From NCBI RefSeq assembly GCF_900167225.1, contig NZ_FUXH01000001.1, forward strand, positions 124,001 to 188,000: a stretch of DNA of 64,000 nt, read 5' to 3'. The notes under the pieces are model-generated. The model was not told the origin of the DNA. It did not search any database and was given only the letters and a program-made list of their open reading frames with translations. This DNA comes from Porphyromonas crevioricanis (GTDB lineage Bacteria; Bacteroidota; Bacteroidia; Bacteroidales; Porphyromonadaceae). Shown here in pieces: positions 52,922 through 61,145 of the stretch. The translations under genes and the position numbers were made by a program. The first letter of the stretch is position 1; every line of letters begins with the position of its first letter.

Positions 52922-54454
52922 ATGGATATTAAGACAAGGTTAGTTTACTTGGCGATGCGCCCTCGCTTGAAATCTATAGACAAATATCAAGGGCGAGAGA
53001 TGGACGTGCAGCTCAAGCAACTCAGACGTATCTTGTCTTTGGTCGAACAAACTGAGTATGGGCAAGAATATCAACTCAAAGCCGATCTCTCTTATCAGAA
53101 CTATTGCAGACGAACTCCGATTGTCGATTACGAAGATCTTAGACCTCGGATAGAGGCAATGATGCAAGGAAAATGCAATGTGTTGCTACCTGGTAGGTGT
53201 GATTGGTATGCCCAAAGTAGCGGGACTACATCCAGCAGAAGCAAGTTTATCCCCGTACCACAAACTCATTTGAGGGATTGCCACTTCAGAGGAGCAAGCG
53301 ATGCTTTGTGGTTGTATCTAAGGAATAGACCCGATAGCCATTTCTTTGATACCAAAGGCTTGGTGCTTGGAGGGGCCTTCAGAGCTGTGAGTAAGGGAGG
53401 AGCTGCCAAGTGTGGAGATTTGTCCTCCATTCTTGTGGAGAAGATGCCCACTTTGGGCAATCTGCTCAGAGTGCCGGCCAAGAAAACTCTCTTGATGGAT
53501 GAATGGGAGAGTAAACTTGCAGCTATCGTAAAGGAAGTAGCGGATAAGAAAGTTGGGAGTCTCAGCGGTGTCCCTTCATGGATGCTGGTCATGATAAAGT
53601 CTTTGCTGCAGTACAAAGGAGCAGCCAACTTAAGTGAGGTCTGGCCAGAGCTGGAAGTGTTTTTTCATGGAGGAGTCAGTTTTGAACCCTATCGAGAATT
53701 GTATCGGCAGCTCATCCCTTCGGACAAGATGCAATATGTGGAAACCTACAACGCATCGGAAGGTTTTTTTGCCATACAGGACGAGCCGGAAGAGAGAGCT
53801 ATGCAGCTAATGCTGGATTATGGGGTTTTCTATGAATTTCTGCCCTTTGATGAGACTTTTGCTTCCTATCCCCGATTGCTTACCTTGGGGGAGGTACAAG
53901 TAGGGAAGCCTTATTCAATGATTATTTCTACTCTGGGGGGATTGTATCGCTATAAAATAGGGGATGTAGTTACTTTTCAATCTTTATCTCCCTACCGCAT
54001 CAAGATAACTGGCCGTACAAAACACTACATCAATGCCTTTGGAGAAGAATTGATGGTGGATAATGCAGATAAGGCTATTTCCGAAGTTTCCTTAAAGATG
54101 GGCTTGCAAGTCATCGAATATACGGCAGCTCCTCTGTTGATGGAAGAGAAAGGGAAGGGGCGGCACGACTGGCTTGTGGAGTTTGAAGGAAAGGTGGACG
54201 AAACGACTCTCTCTATATTTGCAGAGGAGCTGGATCAGGCATTGAGACGAATAAACAGTGACTATGATGCCAAGAGATACAAGGATATGACATTGCTGCC
54301 CCTGCATGTAGCTGTTGCTCCACAAGGGAGCTTCCACCAATGGCTCAGTAGGCAGGGTAAGCTCGGAGGGCAGCACAAAATACCTCGTCTATGCAACGAT
54401 CGAAAGCATATGGATAGCCTGATCCAAATGCTTCGTGACGTAGAAAAAGGGTAG
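52922..54454 (+). CDS. GH3 auxin-responsive promoter family protein (acyl-adenylating enzyme)
   Basis: A 510-residue cytoplasmic enzyme of the GH3 branch of the ANL adenylating superfamily, which in plants joins acyl acids to amino acids. The ATG at 52922 is chosen over an upstream TTG. ATP motif 1 is AQSSGTTSSRSKFIPV. Further blocks are VETYNASEGFFAIQDE (the acidic A5-type motif), MIISTLGGLYRYKIGDVVTF and the C-terminal hinge region ITGRTKHYINAFGEELMVDN. The substrate in Bacteroidota is unknown. It is divergent from dpp7. Confidence 0.9.
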   Translation: MDIKTRLVYLAMRPRLKSIDKYQGREMDVQLKQLRRILSLVEQTEYGQEYQLKADLSYQNYCRRTPIVDYEDLRPRIEAMMQGKCNVLLPGRCDWYAQSSGTTSSRSKFIPVPQTHLRDCHFRGASDALWLYLRNRPDSHFFDTKGLVLGGAFRAVSKGGAAKCGDLSSILVEKMPTLGNLLRVPAKKTLLMDEWESKLAAIVKEVADKKVGSLSGVPSWMLVMIKSLLQYKGAANLSEVWPELEVFFHGGVSFEPYRELYRQLIPSDKMQYVETYNASEGFFAIQDEPEERAMQLMLDYGVFYEFLPFDETFASYPRLLTLGEVQVGKPYSMIISTLGGLYRYKIGDVVTFQSLSPYRIKITGRTKHYINAFGEELMVDNADKAISEVSLKMGLQVIEYTAAPLLMEEKGKGRHDWLVEFEGKVDETTLSIFAEELDQALRRINSDYDAKRYKDMTLLPLHVAVAPQGSFHQWLSRQGKLGGQHKIPRLCNDRKHMDSLIQMLRDVEKG

Positions 54455-54461
54455 GGGAAAA

Positions 54462-55181
54462 TTAACGCTTGCGACGGAGTAGGAAATATAAATGCCTGAA
54501 AAAAGTGGAGATACAGCCATACTCCTTACTCATGATGTAGTAACGCTCGAGCAGTGATGCCCGGTGGTGCTGGGTTGTGGTTCCCTTGTTCAAATAGCGT
54601 GCTAAAATACTGTCTACTTGCTCAATCTTTTCTGCCTTGTGCATACAGCGGATGCACCAATCATAGTCAGCGGAATAGCGGTATTGTTCATCATATTTCC
54701 CTGCTATTGAGCGACGTACCACAAATGCCTGATGACAAACAAGCATCCCATTCTTGAAACTCTCTGCATTCAATAGCTTGGGAGGCCTTAGCTTGCGTAA
54801 GCCTAATTCGTCTCCATTTTCGTCAATTAGCAGCGTGTCTCCATAGAGAATATCTGCTCCTGCTTTTTCTGCTGCTTGCATTACGGTCTCTACCGTATAT
54901 CGATTGTAAAAACTATCTCCGGCATTCATAAACCAGACATAGTCTCCTTGAGCCAGTGTCAGGCCCTTGTTCATTGCATCGTAAATGCCCTTATCCGGTT
55001 CGCTGTATACCTCGGCATGTGGGCAAATCGCTCTTACTTTTTCGAGAGTGTTGTCGGTAGAAGCTCCGTCTATTACCAAATACTGAACAGAGGAATAAGT
55101 TTGTTCTGCAACGGAAATCAGTGTGCGCTCTATGGTCTGAGCAGCATTGTAGCAAACCGTTATGATCGAGACTCGCAGCAT
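54462..55181 (-). CDS. Family 2 glycosyltransferase
   Basis: A GT-A fold transferase of 239 residues. The start is placed at the ATG 55179-55181 (MLRVSIITVCYNAAQTIERT); a TTG six codons upstream would overlap udk. Nucleotide-sugar motifs are VIDGASTDNTLEKV, SEPDKGIYDAMNKGL and WFMNAGDSFYN, followed by the acceptor-side region RYSADYDWCIRCMHKAEKI. There are no membrane helices. Such single-domain GT2 enzymes usually build surface polysaccharide, but no other glycan genes are adjacent. It converges with the GH3-family gene, leaving a 7-bp gap. Confidence 0.9.
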   Translation of the reverse strand: MLRVSIITVCYNAAQTIERTLISVAEQTYSSVQYLVIDGASTDNTLEKVRAICPHAEVYSEPDKGIYDAMNKGLTLAQGDYVWFMNAGDSFYNRYTVETVMQAAEKAGADILYGDTLLIDENGDELGLRKLRPPKLLNAESFKNGMLVCHQAFVVRRSIAGKYDEQYRYSADYDWCIRCMHKAEKIEQVDSILARYLNKGTTTQHHRASLLERYYIMSKEYGCISTFFRHLYFLLRRKR

Positions 55182-55195
55182 TTGTATGGTTGAGG

Positions 55196-55834
55196 TCAAT
55201 GCATGGAGCTGTAGAGGTCTTTGGTGATCAGAGAACGAATATTCTCCATCAAGAGAGAGAGGGCCACAGAGTTGAATCCTCCTTCGGGTATAATCAGGTC
55301 GGCATACTTTTTCGAGGGTTCAACAAACTCTTCATGCATTGGTTTGACAGTACCAAAGTATTGATCCAGCACAGAGTCTACAGACCTGCCACGTTCTTGT
55401 ATGTCTCTCGACAGTCTGCGACCCAACCGTACATCGGCATCTGTGTCCACGAAAACCTTTACATCCATGAGGTCTCGAAGTTTCTTGTTTTCGAGGATGA
55501 GGATGCCATCCAATATGATCACTCTGGCAGGATGTACCTCCACCGTCTGTGGTAGACGGTTATGCTCAACAAAGGAATATACCGGCCTGGCGATAGAGCG
55601 ACCTGCCTTTAGCTCTTGTATGTCAGCAACCATGACATCCGTATCGAAAGCATCTGGGTGGTCATAGTTGAGCTTGGCTCGCTCCTCCAAAGGAAGTTCG
55701 TCATGGGCCTTGTAATAGAAATCGTGGCAAAGGATAAGCACTTCTTCCTCCTGAAAGGCTTCCTGTAGCTTGCGCACCAAGGTGGACTTTCCGGAAGCCG
55801 TACCGCCGGCCACACCTATGATAGTCGTTTTCAT
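55196..55834 (-). CDS. udk: Uridine kinase
   Basis: Phosphorylates uridine and cytidine with GTP or ATP in pyrimidine salvage. The 212-residue protein starts at the ATG 55832-55834 (MKTTIIGVAGGTASGKSTLV) with the P-loop GGTASGKST; an upstream TTG is rejected. Other blocks are CHDFYYKAHDELP, NYDHPDAFDTDVMVADI, DGILILENKKLRDLMDVKVF and RLSRDIQERGRS. It lies between spt and the glycosyltransferase on the minus strand. Confidence 0.95.
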   Translation of the reverse strand: MKTTIIGVAGGTASGKSTLVRKLQEAFQEEEVLILCHDFYYKAHDELPLEERAKLNYDHPDAFDTDVMVADIQELKAGRSIARPVYSFVEHNRLPQTVEVHPARVIILDGILILENKKLRDLMDVKVFVDTDADVRLGRRLSRDIQERGRSVDSVLDQYFGTVKPMHEEFVEPSKKYADLIIPEGGFNSVALSLLMENIRSLITKDLYSSMH

Positions 55835-55866
55835 GATCAAGACCTTTTTCTTTTTATTCTGAGCTC

Positions 55867-57057
55867 TTAGGGCAATATACCATTGTTTCTAAATACCTCG
55901 TAGAGAATATCTATGGCTTCATCAAGCTGGGCCTTGGTATGCGTGGCCATTAGGGAGAAACGAATGAGTGTATCCCCGGGAGCAACGGCCGGAGCAACGA
56001 CAGGATTGATAAAGACACCACGATCGAAAGCCTCTTTGGTAATAATGAAAGTTCGTTCATTATCACGCACATAGAGGGGAATGATAGGGGTAGAGGTATT
56101 CCCGATTTCAAAGCCCAATGATCTGAATCGACCCAAGGCATACCGGGTGAGTTCCCAAAGTCGCTCTATTCGCTCCGGCTCATTCAGCATAATGTCTAAG
56201 GCTGCGTTGGCAGCTGCCGTGGAAGCCGGAGTACAGCTTGCACTGAAAATATAAGAGCGAGCATGATGTCTTAAATAATTGATGATGATTTTGTCAGCAG
56301 CTATGAATCCCCCCAAAGAGGCGAAACTTTTACTGAAAGTCCCCATGATCAGATCAACTTGATTGGTCAGCCCGAAGTGGTCACATACCCCTCTGCCTTG
56401 GCGACCCATTACTCCAAAACCATGTGCTTCGTCCACCATGATATTGGCGTTGTACTTTTTGGCAAGACGCACAATCTCGGGAAGGTTGGCTACATCGCCC
56501 TCCATACTGAAGACGCCATCTACGATGATCAGTTTTACTTTTTCCGGAGCACACTGTTGTAGACGTTTCTCAAGGGAAGCCATATCGTTGTGCCGGAACT
56601 TTAGCTTTTGACTGAACGACAGTCTTAGGCCCTCGATAATGGAGGCATGATTCAATTCATCCCAAATGATATAGTCCTCTCGCCCAGTGAGGCAGGATAC
56701 AACTCCCAAATTCACTTGAAATCCGGTGGAGAAAATGATGGCATCGTCTTTGCCGACGAATTTGGCCAATCGTTTTTCCAGAGCCAAGTGGGAGTCCAAA
56801 GTTCCATTCAGAAAACGGCTGCCAGCACATCCCGTCCCATAGAGCTCTGTTGCTTCGATAGCTGCTTGCTTGAGCTTGGGGTGATTAGTCAGCCCCAAAT
56901 AGGCATTCGATCCGAACATGAGCACACGCCGACCGTCTATTACGACTTCGGTAGACTGCTCACTTTCTATTTTTCTGAAATAAGGGTATATCCCGGCAGC
57001 CTGGGCCTCCTGAGGAGCAGTATAGCCGGCTAACTTTTCGTCTAACAGATTCATCAT
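55867..57057 (-). CDS. spt: Serine palmitoyltransferase (alpha-oxoamine synthase)
   Basis: A PLP enzyme that condenses L-serine with a long-chain acyl-CoA to 3-ketosphinganine, the first step of bacterial sphingolipid synthesis. The product is about 396 residues from an ATG near 57054-57057. Family blocks are MFGSNAYLGLTNHP, GTGCAGSRFLNGT, DELNHASIIEGLRLS, VDEAHGFGVMGRQG and the PLP Lys in GTFSKSFASLGGFIA. 8-amino-7-oxononanoate and KBL synthases share the fold; the lineage and SNAYLGL/GSRFLNGT details favour SPT. The other sphingolipid genes are not in this window. Confidence 0.9.
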   Translation of the reverse strand: MMNLLDEKLAGYTAPQEAQAAGIYPYFRKIESEQSTEVVIDGRRVLMFGSNAYLGLTNHPKLKQAAIEATELYGTGCAGSRFLNGTLDSHLALEKRLAKFVGKDDAIIFSTGFQVNLGVVSCLTGREDYIIWDELNHASIIEGLRLSFSQKLKFRHNDMASLEKRLQQCAPEKVKLIIVDGVFSMEGDVANLPEIVRLAKKYNANIMVDEAHGFGVMGRQGRGVCDHFGLTNQVDLIMGTFSKSFASLGGFIAADKIIINYLRHHARSYIFSASCTPASTAAANAALDIMLNEPERIERLWELTRYALGRFRSLGFEIGNTSTPIIPLYVRDNERTFIITKEAFDRGVFINPVVAPAVAPGDTLIRFSLMATHTKAQLDEAIDILYEVFRNNGILP

Positions 57058-57337
57058 ATTTTTACACAAAAAACGCCTCGGGCCAAGTCTTGGTCTACGG
57101 ATACATCACAAGGATGATTCCCCGTCCAAAGACTAACGAGCAAGTGTATCTTTTCTATAGGGCTACTCACTTTACCCGATATTGTGCAAAAGTAAAGATT
57201 TTCCCTAAATAGCATTCATTACCCGCAGACTGTAGATACAGGTAATAATACGTATCAACCTTTTGATTGCTGCACATTAGCTGCTGACTACTGACTGCAA
57301 ATTATTTCTTTACGAGAGAGAAAGTTCTTTTGCTGGC

Positions 57338-59023
57338 CTAATCCATTAATTTGCGGTATCGAATTCGCTTAGGCTCTTCATTCCCGAGTCTGCGCTTTTT
57401 GTCTTCTTCGTATTCAGAATAGGCTCCTTGGTAGAAATAGACTTGACTGTCCCCTTCGAAGGCCAGAATATGAGTACAGATACGGTCTAAGAACCAACGG
57501 TCGTGCGATATGACCACAGCGCAGCCTGCAAAGCCCGTGAGACCTTCTTCCAAAGCTCTAAGCGTGTTGATATCTATGTCGTTCGTAGGTTCATCGAGCA
57601 GCAACACGTTAGCTCCACTTTTGAGAGTGAGAGCCAAATGTAATCTGTTGCGCTCTCCTCCGGATAAAACACCACATTTTTTTTCCTGATCACCTCCCGT
57701 GAAGTTGAAGCGAGAGAGATAAGCTCTGGCATTAAGCTCTTTGCTGCCTACCTTTATCATCTCTTGACCTCCCGAAATGACTTGGTATACGGTCTTTTCT
57801 GGGTCGATATCCTTATGTGTTTGGTCAGCATATCCGATCTGCACTGTCTCTCCAATCTCGAAAGTTCCTTTGTCAGGCTTTTCAAGCCCCATGATAAGTT
57901 TGAAGAGAGTTGTTTTACCTGCTCCATTGGGCCCAATTACACCGACAATTCCGTTAGGAGGTAGCATGAAGCTGAGGTCGTCGAATAACAATTTGTCGTC
58001 ATAAGACTTGGCTACCCCCTGAGCTTCTATCACCTTGTTTCCCAATCTTGGTCCGGAGGGGATATATAGCTCCAATTTTTCTTCTTTTACTTTCTGATCT
58101 TCGTTTAGCAGTTGTTCGTAGCTGTTAAGTCGAGCTTTTCCTTTAGCTTGACGAGCCTTTGGAGCCATATTGATCCACTCCAATTCTCTCTCGAGAGTCT
58201 TGCGTCTTTTGGATGCTTGTTTTTCTTCCAAAGCCATGCGCTTGGTCTTCTGATCAAGCCAGGAAGAATAGTTGCCTTTCCAAGGAATACCTTCTCCTCT
58301 GTCGAGCTCCAATATCCAGCCTGCCACGTGGTCAAGGAAATAGCGGTCGTGAGTGATACAAATCACTGTCCCTGCATATTGCTGCAGGTGCTGTTCGAGC
58401 CAGTCGATACTTTCTGCATCCAAATGATTGGTTGGTTCATCAAGCAACAAAATATCCGGTTGTTGCAGAAGAAGGCGACACAGAGCTACACGACGACGCT
58501 CTCCCCCCGAGAGAGTGTCTACCAAACGATCTTCCGGTGGGCAACGTAAGGCATCCATGGCTCTTTCTAATTTTGAGTCGATGTTCCATGCATCGGCTGC
58601 ATCTATCTTATCCTGCAATTCGGCTTGTTTATCGCAGAGAGCTGCCATCTTGTCTGCATCTTCCAATACATCAGGATCCGAAAAAGCTTCATTCACTTGC
58701 TCAAACTCTTTCAGGAGATCCATGACAGGTTGTACTCCCTCTTGTATGACCTCTTTTACTGTCTTGCCTGATTCTATGTGGGGGTCTTGCTCCAAATACC
58801 CCACACTATATCCGGGGGAGAATACTACATCGCCCTGAAAGTCTTTATCCAAGCCTGCTATGATTTTAAGCAAGGTCGATTTTCCGGATCCATTAAGACC
58901 TATGATGCCAATCTTGGCTCCATAGAAGAAAGAGAGATAGATATCCTTGAGTACTTGTTTTTGTGGAGGGTAAATCTTGCTCACCCCCACCATAGAGAAA
59001 ATTATTTTCTTGTCATCAGCCAT
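57338..59023 (-). CDS. ettA: Energy-dependent translational throttle protein EttA (ABC-F)
   Basis: A soluble ABC-F ATPase that binds the ribosomal E site and gates early elongation by energy state. The 561-residue protein has two nucleotide-binding domains: Walker A GLNGSGKSTLLK with signature LSGGERRRVALC and Walker B ILLLDEPTNHLDAES; then GPNGAGKTTLFK with LSGGERNRLHLAL and VLLLDEPTNDID. The arm and linker between them (YSSWLDQKTKRMALEEK through NMAPKARQAKGKARL) match EttA rather than the antibiotic-resistance ABC-F group. Confidence 0.95.
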   Translation of the reverse strand: MADDKKIIFSMVGVSKIYPPQKQVLKDIYLSFFYGAKIGIIGLNGSGKSTLLKIIAGLDKDFQGDVVFSPGYSVGYLEQDPHIESGKTVKEVIQEGVQPVMDLLKEFEQVNEAFSDPDVLEDADKMAALCDKQAELQDKIDAADAWNIDSKLERAMDALRCPPEDRLVDTLSGGERRRVALCRLLLQQPDILLLDEPTNHLDAESIDWLEQHLQQYAGTVICITHDRYFLDHVAGWILELDRGEGIPWKGNYSSWLDQKTKRMALEEKQASKRRKTLERELEWINMAPKARQAKGKARLNSYEQLLNEDQKVKEEKLELYIPSGPRLGNKVIEAQGVAKSYDDKLLFDDLSFMLPPNGIVGVIGPNGAGKTTLFKLIMGLEKPDKGTFEIGETVQIGYADQTHKDIDPEKTVYQVISGGQEMIKVGSKELNARAYLSRFNFTGGDQEKKCGVLSGGERNRLHLALTLKSGANVLLLDEPTNDIDINTLRALEEGLTGFAGCAVVISHDRWFLDRICTHILAFEGDSQVYFYQGAYSEYEEDKKRRLGNEEPKRIRYRKLMD

Positions 59024-59045
59024 AGTTCTGTATTCTCAGTTAATA

Positions 59046-59090
59046 GCAAAGGGCTGTCCCAGAAGTTTTACTTCCGAGACAGCCCTTTGC
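59046..59090 (-). terminator. Terminator after rplS
   Basis: A 20-bp stem, with two mismatches, formed by 59046-59065 and 59071-59090 (GCAAAGGGCTGTCC against the complementary arm) around a 5-nt loop. It lies between the rplS stop and the ettA start. Confidence 0.75.
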
Positions 59091-59181
59091 TTTTGTGATA
59101 CGTATTTTCTGGCCACAGTCTGAAATAGAGAGAAGCACTCTGCCCGGGTGAATCCGAGCGTATGTGGCCTGATGTGTATTT

Positions 59182-59547
59182 TTATTTCGCTGGTGCGATA
59201 TTGACGCGACGTTCCTTGATACGAGCTTTCTTACCCATACGACCACGCAGGTAGTAAAGCTTGGCACGACGCACCTTGCCATACTTTTCTACTGTCACGT
59301 TCTCAATAAAGGGACTGTCTATCGGGAAGATGCGCTCTACTCCGATCCCGTCCGAAATCTTGCGTACGGTGAAACGCTTGAGTTGCCCCTCTCCGGAAAT
59401 CCGGATTACCACGCCACGGTATTTCTGGATACGTTCTTTGTTACCTTCTTTGATGCGATACTCCACTGTGATGGTATCGCCAGCCCTGAACGAGGGAAGC
59501 TCTTTGCCTGCTTTGAATTCCTCGTTTACGATCTTGATAAAATCCAT
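59182..59547 (-). CDS. rplS: 50S ribosomal protein L19
   Basis: A 121-residue ribosomal protein at the 30S-50S interface. The start is at the ATG 59545-59547 ([20 protein letters not shown]). The body has [50 protein letters not shown] and [20 protein letters not shown], all canonical L19. It is a short monocistronic unit closed by the terminator at 59046-59090. Confidence 0.97.
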   Translation of the reverse strand: MDFIKIVNEEFKAGKELPSFRAGDTITVEYRIKEGNKERIQKYRGVVIRISGEGQLKRFTVRKISDGIGVERIFPIDSPFIENVTVEKYGKVRRAKLYYLRGRMGKKARIKERRVNIAPAK

Positions 59548-59765
59548 TGTCTTGCTTTTTCGATTAGCTGTTCTTGCCAAACGCAATATACACAGGCCAC
59601 TCTATTTTCCTGCCAGAGATTACGCAAAGCGAGTGCAAAGTAAGTCATAAATAAGGAAATAGGCAAGAGCCTGTGCTTCCGTTCCGTTGTGTTTTGCCAA
59701 TTCAACCTAAGCTCCGACTGGGATATAGATTGTAGCTGTCGGTCAAAATCCTTTTCGTGACAACT

Positions 59766-61133
59766 CTACTCAATGAGATCGCGCCCTATATCATGCCGGT
59801 AATTTTTCCCTTCAAAGAGGACTTGTTTGGCTATTTCATAAGACTTTCCAAGAGCTTCTTCCACCGTTTTGCCATAGGCACTTACAGCCAGAACTCGCCC
59901 TCCATTGGTTACCACATGATTATCAGCCCAGCGAGTTCCCGCATGGAAGAGCATAATGTCTTCTGGGGGTTCTGGCAAATCCATTGTTATCCCCTTGGTA
60001 TAATCTCCGGGATAGCCTCCGGATACGAGCATAACGGAGGTGACCGCACGTTCGTCTATTTCCATTGGGTAGTCTGCCACCTTTCCTAAGGCTATCGCTA
60101 AAAGAAGATCTACAAAATCCGATTTGATTCTTGGTAAAACAGATTCGGTTTCCGGATCGCCTAATCTGCAGTTGTATTCAATCACGTAAGGATCTCCTTT
60201 CACGTTCATTAGTCCGAAGAAGATAAACCCTTTGTAGGAAATGCCTTCTGAAGCTAGCCCATGAATGGTAGGGCGAACGATACGCTCTTCCACTTTGTCC
60301 ATAAAAGCCTTGTCTGCAAAGTAGACAGGGCTCACCGATCCCATCCCTCCTGTATTTGGTCCTGTATCTCCATCTCCTATTCGTTTGTAGTCCTTGGCTA
60401 CTGGAAGCAAACAATAATCTTGTCCATCCGTTGCTGCGAACACCGAGCATTCGATTCCGGAGAGAAACTCTTCTATTAGCACTGTATCCCCTGCCACTCC
60501 GAACTTGCCACCGAGCATTGCTAAAAGGCTGTCTTTGGCCTCTTGCTCCGTCTCAAGGATTTCCACTCCCTTACCCGCAGCCAGACCATCTGCTTTTAGC
60601 ACATAAGGGGGGCAGAGACTTTCTATGAATGCACAGGCTTCGTCCTTTTCTTTAGCCGTAAAGCTTTGGTAGCGAGCTGTCGGGATGTCATGCCTTTGCA
60701 TGAAAGCTTTGCTAAAGTCCTTACTCCCTTCCAATCTGGCTCCATCTTGCCCCGGTCCTACCACGGCAACATGAGCAAGGTCCGGACGAGAGGCGAAATA
60801 GTCTGCAATGCCCAGGACAAGAGGCTCCTCTGGCCCTGTCACAAGGAGGTCAATTTGCTGATCCAATACAAAGTCGGCGATCGCAGGGAAATCTTTGGGG
60901 TCAAGATCGGGGATGTTGATCCCATAGGTTTCTGTACCGGCATTCCCGGGTGCTATGTATAGTCTGGCACAACGCTTACTCTTGGCTATGTTGTATGCCA
61001 TCGCACTTTCTCTTCCTCCGGATCCCAGTAGAAGTATGGCTATTGTTTCCTGTCTGTGCAGATTTGTTGTATTTCCTTCCCAAGGCAGGTTTGTCTCGGG
61101 TTGAGTTTGTTTGGTGGATTGTTTCTGTCTCAT
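59766..61133 (-). CDS. purD: Phosphoribosylamine-glycine ligase
   Basis: Joins phosphoribosylamine with glycine in de novo purine synthesis. The 455-residue protein has an extra N-terminal stretch of about 30 residues before the usual beginning ILLLGSGGRESAMAYNIAKS. No internal ATG lies nearer, so the annotated start at 61131-61133 is kept. ATP-grasp blocks are VGPGQDGARLEGSKDFSKAF, VLKADGLAAGKGVEI, NTGGMGSVSPV and YNCRLGDPETE. ptpA lies 12 bp upstream in the same direction, so the two may be cotranscribed. Confidence 0.95.
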   Translation of the reverse strand: MRQKQSTKQTQPETNLPWEGNTTNLHRQETIAILLLGSGGRESAMAYNIAKSKRCARLYIAPGNAGTETYGINIPDLDPKDFPAIADFVLDQQIDLLVTGPEEPLVLGIADYFASRPDLAHVAVVGPGQDGARLEGSKDFSKAFMQRHDIPTARYQSFTAKEKDEACAFIESLCPPYVLKADGLAAGKGVEILETEQEAKDSLLAMLGGKFGVAGDTVLIEEFLSGIECSVFAATDGQDYCLLPVAKDYKRIGDGDTGPNTGGMGSVSPVYFADKAFMDKVEERIVRPTIHGLASEGISYKGFIFFGLMNVKGDPYVIEYNCRLGDPETESVLPRIKSDFVDLLLAIALGKVADYPMEIDERAVTSVMLVSGGYPGDYTKGITMDLPEPPEDIMLFHAGTRWADNHVVTNGGRVLAVSAYGKTVEEALGKSYEIAKQVLFEGKNYRHDIGRDLIE

Positions 61134-61145
61134 AGTTTATTACTG

